DNA of 49,342 nt, taken from NCBI GenBank assembly GCA_900770705.1, contig CAAGLF010000016.1, positions 1-49,342 on the forward strand, in the 5' to 3' direction. The notes beneath the pieces are model-generated. The model worked only from the letters and a program-made list of their open reading frames with translations. It did no database searches and was not told the origin of the DNA. This DNA comes from Bacteroidaceae bacterium (GTDB lineage: Bacteria; Bacteroidota; Bacteroidia; Bacteroidales; Bacteroidaceae). Shown here piece after piece: positions 8,193-16,706 of the stretch; position 1 is the first letter of the stretch; each line of letters begins with the position of its first letter. Both the position numbers and the translations under genes were made by a program.

Positions 8193-10082
8193 ATGCCTTT
8201 TCTCCAGACTCTCCGCGAATACTGGGGCTACGACAGCTTCCGGGGCCGACAGCTCGACATCATACGCAGCATATCGGGCGGCCGGGACACACTGGTGCTG
8301 ATGCCCACAGGCGGCGGCAAGAGTCTGACGTTTCAGGTGCCCACCCTGTGCATGCAGGGACTCTGCCTCGTCATCACCCCGCTGATAGCCCTGATGAAAG
8401 ACCAGGTGGACCACCTGCGCCTACGCGGCATCAGCGCCTACGCCATCTATGCCGGACTGAGCCGGCAGGAGACCCTGCAAATCCTGGACAACTGCCTGCT
8501 CGGCCACGTGAAGTTTCTCTACGTGGCCCCCGAACGGCTCTCCTCCGAAGTGTTCCGCACGAAGCTCCGGCGGATGAACGTCTGCTTCGTGGCCGTAGAC
8601 GAGGCACACTGCATTTCCGAATGGGGCTACGACTTCCGTCCTGCCTATCTGGAAATCGGGCAGATACGGGAAATGCTGCCGGCCAGTACCCCCCTGCTGG
8701 CCCTGACCGCTACTGCAACACCCCGCGTGGTCGACGACATCGTGCGGCAACTACACCTGCGCGACCCGCAGATATTCCGCGAACCGCTGGCGCGCCCCAA
8801 CCTGCGATATGTAGTCCGCCACGCCTCGGACAAGGAGGCCGAACTGCTCCACATCCTCCGCAGCCTCTCCGGTTCGGCCATCGTCTACACCCGCAGTCGC
8901 AACAAAACCGAGGAAATTGCCGCCCGCCTGGAACAACAGGGCATCAGCGCCCTCTTCTACCACGCCGGACTGAAACACGTGGACAAGGAAGTGCGGCAGC
9001 AGGCCTGGCAGCAGGGACAGGTGCGCGTGATGGTGGCCACCAACGCCTTCGGGATGGGCATCGACAAGGCCGATGTGCGCCTCGTGGTACACATCGACCT
9101 GCCCGACAGCCTCGAAGCCTACATACAGGAAGCCGGACGTGCCGGACGCGACCGGCAGACCGCCTACGCCGTACTGCTCTACAACCACAACGACCGCCGT
9201 CTGCTGCACCTGCGTATCGAGCAGACCTTTCCGCCCGCCGACTTCATCAAGTCCGTCTACGAGAAACTGGCCTATTCCTTCCAGCTCGCAGCCGGCGACG
9301 GCTACGAAACCAGCCACGAATTCCGGCTCGACCACTTCTGCCGTACCTTCCACTTCTTTCCCCTGCCCGTCATCAGCTCGCTCGCCATACTGGAACGCGC
9401 CGGCTACCTCCGCTACTCCGAAGCCGAGGAGAGCCGCTCCCGCGTGATGTTCCTGCTCACCCGCGACCAACTGTACTCCCTGCCGCCGCTTCCCAGCCGC
9501 CGCGAAGCCGTGGTGAAAGCCCTGCTGCGACGCTGCTGCGGCCTCTTCTCCGACTATATATATATCGACGAGACAGAGATAGGCGAACTGACAGGCCAGA
9601 GTGCCGGCGAAGTCTATGAAAACCTGCTCACGCTGACCCGCCAACGCATACTGCACTACATTCCGCGGCGCAACGTCGCACACATCACCTACCTGCAACG
9701 CCGCGTGGAGCAGCAGCGCCTACACCTGCCCCCCGAAGTCTACACAGACCGCCGCCGGATATTCCAGGAACAGATAGAAGCCATCCTGAACTATGCCGAA
9801 GAAGACAGCCAATGCCGCGGCCAACACCTCACTGCCTACTTCGGAGACACCGACACTCCGCCCTGCGGCCACTGCGACGTGTGCCTGCAAAAGCGGGAAG
9901 CGCCAGTCGACACCACGGCAGCCGAAACAGCCATACTGCAAGTACTGGCAGACGGACAGAGCCACCAGGCCACAGAACTGCGCATAGACGGTTGCAGCCG
10001 GCAGGCACTGCACGAAGCCCTCGAAAGCCTCAGCCGCCGCGGCCTCATCCGGCTCGAAAACGGCTGCTTCCGCAAGAGCTGA
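8193..10082 (+). CDS. recQ: ATP-dependent DNA helicase RecQ
   Basis: 3'-5' superfamily 2 DNA helicase for recombination and replication-fork repair. In 629 residues: helicase motif 0 (YWGYDSFRGRQ), Walker A (TGGGKS, ~39-45), DEAH (~136-139, in DEAHCISEWGYDFRP), SAT-like LTATATP, motif V/VI (ATNAFGMGIDK, then QEAGRAGRD). A winged-helix/RQC region follows, with a zinc-binding cysteine set (CRGQHLTAYF ... CGHCDVC, ~540-563). A short C-terminal winged-helix-like tail follows, not an obvious HRDC domain. Many Bacteroidota have a second, longer RecQ, so this may be the short paralogue. The start is the ATG at 8193. Confidence 0.95.
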   Translation: MPFLQTLREYWGYDSFRGRQLDIIRSISGGRDTLVLMPTGGGKSLTFQVPTLCMQGLCLVITPLIALMKDQVDHLRLRGISAYAIYAGLSRQETLQILDNCLLGHVKFLYVAPERLSSEVFRTKLRRMNVCFVAVDEAHCISEWGYDFRPAYLEIGQIREMLPASTPLLALTATATPRVVDDIVRQLHLRDPQIFREPLARPNLRYVVRHASDKEAELLHILRSLSGSAIVYTRSRNKTEEIAARLEQQGISALFYHAGLKHVDKEVRQQAWQQGQVRVMVATNAFGMGIDKADVRLVVHIDLPDSLEAYIQEAGRAGRDRQTAYAVLLYNHNDRRLLHLRIEQTFPPADFIKSVYEKLAYSFQLAAGDGYETSHEFRLDHFCRTFHFFPLPVISSLAILERAGYLRYSEAEESRSRVMFLLTRDQLYSLPPLPSRREAVVKALLRRCCGLFSDYIYIDETEIGELTGQSAGEVYENLLTLTRQRILHYIPRRNVAHITYLQRRVEQQRLHLPPEVYTDRRRIFQEQIEAILNYAEEDSQCRGQHLTAYFGDTDTPPCGHCDVCLQKREAPVDTTAAETAILQVLADGQSHQATELRIDGCSRQALHEALESLSRRGLIRLENGCFRKS

Positions 10083-10125
10083 AGACGGAGCGAACACAAA
10101 CGAATGTTAAATCCCCATTGATTGC

Positions 10126-10158
10126 TTGACTCGTCCCCTGGGGTATGGTATAACTTTG
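10126..10158 (+). promoter_or_regulatory. MerR-type operator-promoter with extended spacer
   Basis: TTGACT (10126-10131) is followed by a spacer holding the dyad CCCCTGGGG, then TATAACTTTG, whose last eight bases (10151-10158) match the Bacteroidota TAnnTTTG box. The stretched spacer with a central C-rich/G-rich dyad is the layout of promoters activated by MerR-family proteins. It lies just ahead of a MerR-family gene, so autoregulation is likely. A perfect 12-bp palindrome, CAATCATGATTG (10165-10176), lies between this promoter and the start codon. Confidence 0.75.
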
Positions 10159-10183
10159 CAGTCGCAATCATGATTGTACCAAA

Positions 10184-11008
10184 ATGTACCACAAGAACCT
10201 ATTTAAAATCGGAGAGTTCTCCAAGTTGATGCAGGTGACCGTCAAGACCCTGCGTCACTACGAGCAGAAAGGCCTCCTCCTGCCCGACGAGGTGGACGAG
10301 TGGACGGGCTATCGGTACTATGGCGTGGCGCAAATGCAGAAGCTCAACGCCATACGCGACCTGCAACGCCTGGGATTCTCGCTGTATGAAATCAAAGAAC
10401 TGTATGACGACGACTTACACACGCCCGACATACAGCAGATTACGGCGAAACTCAGCGAGACGGAGCAGCAGCTGCAGCTGCTGACAGCCCGCCGCGACCG
10501 GCTTCTGGAATGGAAGAACTCCCGCAAAGCCATCAAGACAATGGAAAAATTCAGCATTCAATCCCTCCCGGCCATCATCGTGGCCTCCCATCGGGAAACT
10601 ATCCCCAACTACGCCGCTCTCGGCCCCCTCTGCTGCGAGAAGATAGGCCCCGAAATGCAACGTATCGGCTGCAAGTGCCCGCCTCCCGGCTATTGCTTCA
10701 CCATCGAGCACAACCCCGAATACCGCCCTACCGACATCGACATTGAATACTGCGAGCAGGTGGAGGAGATGGGGCAGGACTCTGCCATCATCCAGTTCAA
10801 GCAGCTGCCGGCCGTGCCCCGGGCATTCTGCATGAAGCACACCGGGCCTTACGAACGCTTCTACGAGTCGTTCACCGAAGCCTTCCGCCACATCGAGGAA
10901 CAAGGCTACAAAGTGATTGGCCAACCACGCACCAGCTACATCGACGGTATCTGGAACCAGGCCGACCCCGAGAAGTGGGTGTCGCTCATCCAGATTCCCA
11001 TTGAATAG
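10184..11008 (+). CDS. MerR family regulator with GyrI-like effector-binding domain
   Basis: One-component transcription regulator of 274 residues. The N-terminal winged helix-turn-helix (about 6-75: FKIGEFSKLMQVTVKTLRHYEQKGLL, with YRYY) is typical MerR. A dimerisation coiled coil follows (~80-115). The C-terminal half is a GyrI/BmrR-like ligand domain (~120-274, with HTGPYERFYESF and IQIPIE) that in relatives binds bulky, often cationic or aromatic, compounds. No efflux or resistance gene is adjacent, so the target is probably itself or a distant gene. The start is the ATG at 10184, eight bases after a 12-bp palindrome. It is followed by a terminator. Confidence 0.9.
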   Translation: MYHKNLFKIGEFSKLMQVTVKTLRHYEQKGLLLPDEVDEWTGYRYYGVAQMQKLNAIRDLQRLGFSLYEIKELYDDDLHTPDIQQITAKLSETEQQLQLLTARRDRLLEWKNSRKAIKTMEKFSIQSLPAIIVASHRETIPNYAALGPLCCEKIGPEMQRIGCKCPPPGYCFTIEHNPEYRPTDIDIEYCEQVEEMGQDSAIIQFKQLPAVPRAFCMKHTGPYERFYESFTEAFRHIEEQGYKVIGQPRTSYIDGIWNQADPEKWVSLIQIPIE

Positions 11009-11028
11009 ACTCTACATTACTTCAGAAG

Positions 11029-11055
11029 GCAGCCGGGCTCACGTCCCGGCTGCTT
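11029..11055 (+). terminator. Terminator hairpin after the MerR-family gene
   Basis: A perfect 9-bp stem gcagccggg/cccggctgc (11029-11037, 11045-11053) with a 7-base loop is followed by a short T-rich stretch (ttgcgtaccctttcc). The rest of the 314-base gap (11009-11322) holds only the promoter-like box listed next. Confidence 0.7.
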
Positions 11056-11207
11056 GCGTACCCTTTCCTCTCCTTCAAACGGTGTTCAAACACTTTTCAA
11101 AGAACAGTATAGGCGATTCAACGGCCTCATCTGCGCCCGACAGTTTGAATTTCGCAGTATCCGGCGAGTTTTTTAGGGCCGAACAAGCCTATTAAGTATT
11201 TTATTGT

Positions 11208-11215
11208 TACTTTTG
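11208..11215 (+). promoter_or_regulatory. -7 promoter box TACTTTTG for the ispD-like/licD operon
   Basis: This is an exact TAnnTTTG match in an AT-rich stretch, about 108 bases before the ATG of the IspD-like gene. It would drive the three-gene head-group operon. Confidence 0.6.
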
Positions 11216-11322
11216 CATTGCTAACGAGCACACTGCAAGTGCAGTTGTCAATATCGGGAAGCACTCGTCAGCCCCTTTCGTTCTTTTCTACGCCCATTTC
11301 CCGGCAAAAAGCAATATCCCCT

Positions 11323-12042
11323 ATGAACATCGCAGTAATCCTGGCAGCAGGTTCCGGCAGACGTATGCAGACAGAGACGCCCAAGCAGTTTCTAGCTGTA
11401 GGCGACCGCTGTATATTGGCGCATACCGTGGCCGCCTTTGAAACCGCAGCCGACATTGCGGCCATTGTCATCGTCACCTCCACACCTTATATATATATGG
11501 TGGAGGAAATGGGCCGGAAAATGGGATGGAAGAAGGTGCGCCACGTGATAGCAGGCGGCAAGCAGCGGGCCGACTCCACGCAAGCAGCCCTCCGAATCCT
11601 GCAAGCTGAGGGTGTCGCGGGCGACAGCCATATTCTCTTCCACGATGCCGCCCGTATGCTGGTGACGCAACGCATCATCGCCGATGTATGCCGCAAACTG
11701 GCAGACGGAGCCCGGGCTGTCAATGTGCTACTGCCCGTTACCGACACCATTGTAGAGCTGGATGGCAACCACCGCACGCACTCCCTGTGCCGAAGCCGGC
11801 TGCGCGCCGTGCAGACGCCTCAGGGTTTCCGGCTGGACACGCTCGCCCAGGCCTACCGCCTGAGAGCGGCTGCCGGATTTACGGAAACGACCGACGACTG
11901 CGGAGTGGTGGAACGCTTTCTGCCAGAAACGGAAATTGCCGTCGTCGACGGCGACCCCGTCAATCTGAAAGTGACAACACCTATGGACCTGACGGTGGCG
12001 GCTGCCCTGCTTTCCGCCACCGCCCGTGTAGAAGCGACATAA
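11323..12042 (+). CDS. IspD/TarI-like cytidylyltransferase
   Basis: Cytoplasmic CTP-dependent nucleotidyltransferase of 239 residues. It has the loop LAAGSGRRM...PKQF (~8-25), VTDTIVE, AVQTPQGF and a C-terminal NLKVTTPMDL. IspD makes CDP-methylerythritol for isoprenoids, while the close relative TarI makes CDP-ribitol. The operon partners, a LicD protein and a second cytidylyltransferase, favour activation of a polyol or similar group for a glycan. The motif usually HDAARP reads HDAARM here (Arg at ~111), an unusual change. The open frame begins at a TTG at 11218, but the ATG at 11323 is where homology starts. licD follows after 12 bases. I leave the symbol blank because ispD and tarI cannot be separated by eye. 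Confidence 0.8.
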   Translation: MNIAVILAAGSGRRMQTETPKQFLAVGDRCILAHTVAAFETAADIAAIVIVTSTPYIYMVEEMGRKMGWKKVRHVIAGGKQRADSTQAALRILQAEGVAGDSHILFHDAARMLVTQRIIADVCRKLADGARAVNVLLPVTDTIVELDGNHRTHSLCRSRLRAVQTPQGFRLDTLAQAYRLRAAAGFTETTDDCGVVERFLPETEIAVVDGDPVNLKVTTPMDLTVAAALLSATARVEAT

Positions 12043-12054
12043 CCCCCACAGACT

Positions 12055-12897
12055 ATGGATCTGCTCAAACAATACCGCGAACTCCACCTGCGACAGGCAC
12101 AACTGAAAATGCTGGACATACTCAAGGCCATTGACAGCGTATGCCGCAAAGCCGGCATCGAGTACTGGCTGGACAGCGGGACCCTGCTGGGAGCCGTACG
12201 CCACGGCGGCTTTATCCCTTGGGACGACGACGTGGACATCTGTATGCGGCGCAACGACCTTCCACGCTTCATTGAAGCGGCACAGCAAGCACTTCCCGCC
12301 CATCTGCGCCTTCAGGCGCCCGGTCTGGGCAAGGGGGCACGCCTCCCCATCTGCAAGGTGCGGGACACAAACAGCTTTATCGTGGAAGCGGCCGACGACT
12401 TCCGCAAGCCCTACGAGAAAGGACTGTACGTAGACATCTTCCCGATGGAGCCCTGGCCCACACTGCCCGACAAAGTGACCCGCACACTGGCCCGGGGCTA
12501 TTGCCGCGCCAATGCCATTCTCAAGAGCGCCCACTATTATTCGTGGCGCAGCGTTGCAGAGCTGTTTTACTTCGGAGCTAAGCGCGCTTTCTACGGAGGT
12601 ATTTGGCATTTCTGCCGTACTATTTTTCCCTCCGGCCGCTATTTTTCCAACACCATAGACAACAGCGGTAACGGCAACCGCCACTTGGTTTCCACCATAT
12701 TCCCTCTCACGACCATTACCTTCGAAGGAATGGAATTTCCTGCACCGGCCGACTGCGACACCTACCTGCGTGACCTGTTCGGCGAATACAGGCAGTTGCC
12801 CCCACCCGAACAGCGCGCGGGGCACGCCGTATTCTTTGTGGAGGAACTACTCAGCAAACAGGTATCAAAAGAAGAAAAATGCAAGCAATCATCCTAG
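12055..12897 (+). CDS. LicD family phosphotransferase
   Basis: Cytoplasmic enzyme of 280 residues with a nucleotidyltransferase-like fold. LicD proteins move phosphocholine or polyol phosphate from a CDP carrier onto a glycan. The core signature is intact at about residues 39-63: LDSGTLLGAVRHGGFIPWDD followed by DVDI, with the metal-binding aspartates. The typical C-terminal element YLRDLFGEYRQLPPPE is also present. It starts 12 bases after the IspD-like gene and overlaps the next gene by 19 bases, so all three are co-expressed and probably translationally coupled. The start context acagactATG is identical to that of recJ and the GSIII gene. Confidence 0.9.
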   Translation: MDLLKQYRELHLRQAQLKMLDILKAIDSVCRKAGIEYWLDSGTLLGAVRHGGFIPWDDDVDICMRRNDLPRFIEAAQQALPAHLRLQAPGLGKGARLPICKVRDTNSFIVEAADDFRKPYEKGLYVDIFPMEPWPTLPDKVTRTLARGYCRANAILKSAHYYSWRSVAELFYFGAKRAFYGGIWHFCRTIFPSGRYFSNTIDNSGNGNRHLVSTIFPLTTITFEGMEFPAPADCDTYLRDLFGEYRQLPPPEQRAGHAVFFVEELLSKQVSKEEKCKQSS

Positions 12898-14696
12898 CCG
12901 CCGGTATGGGTAAGCGCCTTGGCGCGCTGACCAGGCACAACACAAAATGTATGATCGAGGTGGGCGGCGTCAGGCTCATCGACCGTATGCTGCAAGGGCT
13001 CTCCAAGCTGAACTTGCAGCGCGTGGTCATCGTGGCCGGCTATCAGGGCGAGGGCCTGAAACGCCACATCGGGCAACGCTACGCCGACAGACTCCACATC
13101 GAATACATCGACAATCCCGTCTACGACCGCACCAACAACATCTACTCCCTGGCTTTGGCCAAAGAGAAAATGCAGGAAGACGACACCCTGCTGCTCGAGA
13201 GCGACCTAATTGTCGAGGACAGCCTGCTCAGCCTGATACTCGACGACCCGCGCCCCAACCTGGCATTAGTGGCCAAATACCAGACGTGGATGGACGGCAC
13301 GATGGTACGCATCGACGACGACTGCAACATCGTAAACTTCGTTCCGAAGAAAGCCTTCAAGTATTCCGACGTCGACCACTACTACAAGACCGTCAACATC
13401 TACAAGTTCAGCCGCGAGTTCAGCCGGCACAAGTACATCCCCTTCCTCGAAGCCTACACCAGGGCGCTGGGCAACCAGGAATACTACGAGCAGGTGCTGC
13501 GCGTCATCACCTTTCTCGACGCCTCCGAGCTGAAGGCACTGCCCATCGGCAACAAACACTGGTACGAAATCGACGACATACAGGACCGGGACATTGCCGA
13601 AGCGCTCTTCAGCCGCGGCGAAGAAAAGTGGCAGCGTTATATGCGTCGCTACGGCGGCTACTGGCGCTTCCCCGGTATGCTGGACTACTGCTACCTCGTA
13701 AACCCCTACTTCCCCTCTACACGCCTATGTGACGAAATGCGAGCCAACTTCGACCGCCTGCTCACCGAGTATCCATCGGGTATGCAGGTCAATGCCCTAC
13801 TGGCCGGCAAATGCTTTGGCGTAGACGAGCGCTACATCGTTCCCGGCAACGGTGCTGCCGAACTCATCAAAAGCCTGATGGAAAACGTGGAAGGGCGATT
13901 CGGCGTAGTCTATCCCACCTTCGAAGAATATCCCAACCGTATCTCCGCAGACAGACTGGAGATATACCATCCGCAACGCGACTTTCGATACACAGCCGAC
14001 GACCTGATGGACTACTTCAGCCAACACAAGGTCGAGACGCTGCTGCTCGTCAATCCCGACAACCCTTCCGGCAACTTCCTCCCCCGCACCGACCTGCTCC
14101 GACTGGCCGACTGGGCCGAACGAACCGGCTGCCGGCTGGTGGTAGACGAGAGCTTCTCCGACTTCAGCACAGGAGGAGTCGACAACACCCTGCTCTGCGA
14201 TGAATTTCTGGAGGCACACCCCCGCACCATTGTAATGAAGAGCATTTCAAAGAGTTTCGGCATACCGGGTCTGCGGCTGGGCATTCTGGCCTCTACCTCC
14301 GACATAGTGGAACAAATCAAGCGGGACGTCAGCATCTGGAACCTGAACAGCTTTGCAGAGTTCTTTATGCAAATCTGGAACAAGTACACCGCAGAATACG
14401 CCACGGCCTGCCGTAAGTTCCGCGAAGAGCGCGACTGGCTGTATGCGGAGCTGTCGAGCGTGTCTTACCTGCGGGTGCTGCCCTCTGAAGCCAACTATTT
14501 CCTCTGCGAAGTGCTGCCCCCCTTCACCTCCCATCAACTGGCAGTGGACTTACTCGACCAACGGGACATTCTCATCAAGGATTGCAGCCGCAAGAAAGGA
14601 TTCGAGGAAAAGAACTATATCCGCCTGGCCATCCGAAGCCGCAAAGACAATGCCCGGTTGGTAGCCGCCCTGCAGTCCCAGACAGCTGCCCAATAA
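12879..14696 (+). CDS. Bifunctional LicC/PntC-like cytidylyltransferase fused to CobD/HisC-like PLP enzyme
   Basis: Two-domain cytoplasmic enzyme of 605 residues. Domain 1 (1-~240) is a nucleotidyltransferase of the LicC/PntC kind: ILAAGMGKRLG, NTKCMIEVGG, TNNIYSLALAKE, LLLESDLIVED. Domain 2 (~250-600) is a fold-type I PLP enzyme: NPDNPSGN (392-399), VVDESFSDF, and the PLP lysine K458 in SISKSFGIPGLRLG. Its tail, DILIKDCSRKKGF then YIRLAIRSRKDN, resembles CobD (threonine-phosphate decarboxylase) more than plain HisC. The likely products are an amino-alcohol phosphate and its CDP ester, for example phosphoethanolamine and CDP-ethanolamine; an aminotransferase role as in Treponema PntC is the main alternative. 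No PEP mutase gene is adjacent, which weakens a phosphonate pathway. Confidence 0.82.
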   Translation: MQAIILAAGMGKRLGALTRHNTKCMIEVGGVRLIDRMLQGLSKLNLQRVVIVAGYQGEGLKRHIGQRYADRLHIEYIDNPVYDRTNNIYSLALAKEKMQEDDTLLLESDLIVEDSLLSLILDDPRPNLALVAKYQTWMDGTMVRIDDDCNIVNFVPKKAFKYSDVDHYYKTVNIYKFSREFSRHKYIPFLEAYTRALGNQEYYEQVLRVITFLDASELKALPIGNKHWYEIDDIQDRDIAEALFSRGEEKWQRYMRRYGGYWRFPGMLDYCYLVNPYFPSTRLCDEMRANFDRLLTEYPSGMQVNALLAGKCFGVDERYIVPGNGAAELIKSLMENVEGRFGVVYPTFEEYPNRISADRLEIYHPQRDFRYTADDLMDYFSQHKVETLLLVNPDNPSGNFLPRTDLLRLADWAERTGCRLVVDESFSDFSTGGVDNTLLCDEFLEAHPRTIVMKSISKSFGIPGLRLGILASTSDIVEQIKRDVSIWNLNSFAEFFMQIWNKYTAEYATACRKFREERDWLYAELSSVSYLRVLPSEANYFLCEVLPPFTSHQLAVDLLDQRDILIKDCSRKKGFEEKNYIRLAIRSRKDNARLVAALQSQTAAQ

Positions 14697-14780
14697 AAGC
14701 ACCGGCAGCCCTCCGCCCACCCATACGCCCCTTGGCTGCCTCACCCATCGTGTAAACCGACACAATCCAATTCATAATCA

Positions 14781-16535
14781 ATGAAACCATTCAAATTCCG
14801 TCCACAAATTTTAAAGGATTTACGTAATTATTCCAAGGAGAAACTGGCAGCCGACACGATGTCCGGTCTTGTCGTAGGCATCGTGGCACTACCACTGGCC
14901 ATCGCCTTTGCCATTGCGGCCAGTCCGGCCACAAGCCCCGACGACATACAGCACTCCATCGGTCCCGTGGCAGGTATCATCACAGCCATCGTGGCCGGAC
15001 TGCTCATCAGTATGCTGGGAGGAAGCCGCGTACAAATTGGCGGGCCCACAGGCGCATTCATTGTCATTATCTACGGCGTCGTGGCACAGTTCGGCTTGAG
15101 CGGCTTGATTCTGGCGACAATGCTGGCCGGCATCTTCCTCATCCTGCTGGGCGTATTCAAGTTGGGAACCATCATCAAGTTCATCCCCTATCCCATTGTC
15201 GTAGGCTTCACCAGCGGTATCGCCGTCACGATATTCACCACACAGATCAAGGACCTCTTCGGCCTGACCATCGCCAACGTTCCTGCTGATTTCACCGAGA
15301 AATGGATTGCCTATTTCACCCATTTCTCTACCATCGACCTGCCCACGACCATCGTCGGCCTGCTCAGTATCCTGCTGATTGTAGCTACTCCGCTGCTCTC
15401 AAAGAAACTGCCCGGCTCCCTGATAGCCATTCTGCTGACCACGATAGCCGTATACTTCCTCAACGAAGCGGGTATCACCCACATCGCGACCATCTCCTCC
15501 CGCTTTGGAGACATCACGGCCGGACTGCCACCGGTGACGGCTTTCAGTCTCGACTGGGACGCACTGACTTGGGAAACCGTCAAGACCCTTATCCCCACCG
15601 CCCTCGTCATTGCCGTGCTCGGTGCCATCGAAAGCCTGCTCTCGGCCACAGTTGCTGATGGTGTGACAGGGCACCATCACGACTCCAATCAAGAACTGGT
15701 GGGACAAGGCATTGCCAACATCGTCACCCCACTCTTCGGTGGACTGCCGGCTACAGGGGCTATCGCCCGAACGATGACGAACATCGGCGCCGGCGGACGC
15801 ACCTGTATCGCCGGAGTAGTGCACGCAATGGTACTATTAGTCATCTTCCTGCTCTTTATGCCGCTGGCAGGATACATTCCCATGTCCTGCCTGGCTGGCG
15901 TCTTGGTCGTCGTCGCATATAATATGAGTGGCTGGCGTACCTTCCGCGAACTGCTGGCAGGTCCGGGCAGCGACGTGGTGGTATTGCTGATTACTTTCCT
16001 GCTCACCGTTATCTTCGACCTTACCATTGCCATCGAGATAGGACTGATGATAGCCTGCCTCCTCTTTATGCGCCGTATGGCTGAGACCACGCAAATCAAG
16101 GTTATCACCGATGAAATCGATGCTACCGAAGAGAGTGATATGCAGTTGCACGAAGAGAACCTGCCTATCCCCGAGGGCGTAGAAGTATACGAAATCAACG
16201 GTCCCTACTTCTTCGGAATAGCCAACCGTTTCGAGGAGGTGATGGCCAATATGTCCGACCGTCCCCTGGTTCGTATCATCCGTATGCGCCGCGTACCCTT
16301 CATCGACTCCACCGGTCTGCACAATCTGCACAACCTCTGCCAGATGTCACGCCGCGAAGGCACACACATCGTACTCTCCGGCGTTACAGAGAACGTGCAC
16401 CGCGTACTGGAACACGCCGGCTTCTACGATTTGGTAGGCAAGGACCACATCTGCCCGCACATCAATGCCGCTATCACGGCAGCAGCCCGTTTCGTTGAGG
16501 AACTGAAGCAGGAAACACACCACTCTCACAAGTAA
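14781..16535 (+). CDS. SulP family anion transporter with STAS domain
   Basis: Inner-membrane transporter of 584 residues. SulP relatives carry sulfate, bicarbonate or dicarboxylates with Na+ or H+. The N-terminal SulP signature appears as VVGIVALPLAIAFAIAA and GGSRVQIGGPTGAF. About 12-14 hydrophobic segments run to residue ~430, followed by a cytoplasmic STAS domain (~455-570) with the anti-sigma-antagonist-like loop IDSTGLHNL (Ser510). The ATG at 14781 is the only sensible start. The 84-base gap after the fusion gene has no visible terminator or promoter, so read-through from the upstream operon is possible. The substrate is not determined by sequence. Confidence 0.93.
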   Translation: MKPFKFRPQILKDLRNYSKEKLAADTMSGLVVGIVALPLAIAFAIAASPATSPDDIQHSIGPVAGIITAIVAGLLISMLGGSRVQIGGPTGAFIVIIYGVVAQFGLSGLILATMLAGIFLILLGVFKLGTIIKFIPYPIVVGFTSGIAVTIFTTQIKDLFGLTIANVPADFTEKWIAYFTHFSTIDLPTTIVGLLSILLIVATPLLSKKLPGSLIAILLTTIAVYFLNEAGITHIATISSRFGDITAGLPPVTAFSLDWDALTWETVKTLIPTALVIAVLGAIESLLSATVADGVTGHHHDSNQELVGQGIANIVTPLFGGLPATGAIARTMTNIGAGGRTCIAGVVHAMVLLVIFLLFMPLAGYIPMSCLAGVLVVVAYNMSGWRTFRELLAGPGSDVVVLLITFLLTVIFDLTIAIEIGLMIACLLFMRRMAETTQIKVITDEIDATEESDMQLHEENLPIPEGVEVYEINGPYFFGIANRFEEVMANMSDRPLVRIIRMRRVPFIDSTGLHNLHNLCQMSRREGTHIVLSGVTENVHRVLEHAGFYDLVGKDHICPHINAAITAAARFVEELKQETHHSHK

Positions 16536-16656
16536 AAATTGACAGCAAACAGATCTTCGAGGCTATCAAAAAGACAGATAAACCAGCAAATCGGAAACAT
16601 TAAGACATAAATCGAATAAAATTTAATTATTTCTGGAAGAAAATATGCGAGATCGC

Positions 16657-16686
16657 TTTGCAATTTATTGAAAATACTTACTTTTG
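16657..16686 (+). promoter_or_regulatory. dapF promoter (-33 TTTG, -7 TACTTTTG)
   Basis: TTTG at 16657-16660 and TACTTTTG at 16679-16686 are separated by 18 bases, close to the Bacteroidota consensus spacing. They lie in a strongly AT-rich gap 20 bases before the dapF ATG. The rest of the gap (16536-16656) shows nothing I can assign. Confidence 0.75.
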
Positions 16687-16706
16687 CAGCATCTTAACCA
16701 AACGCA

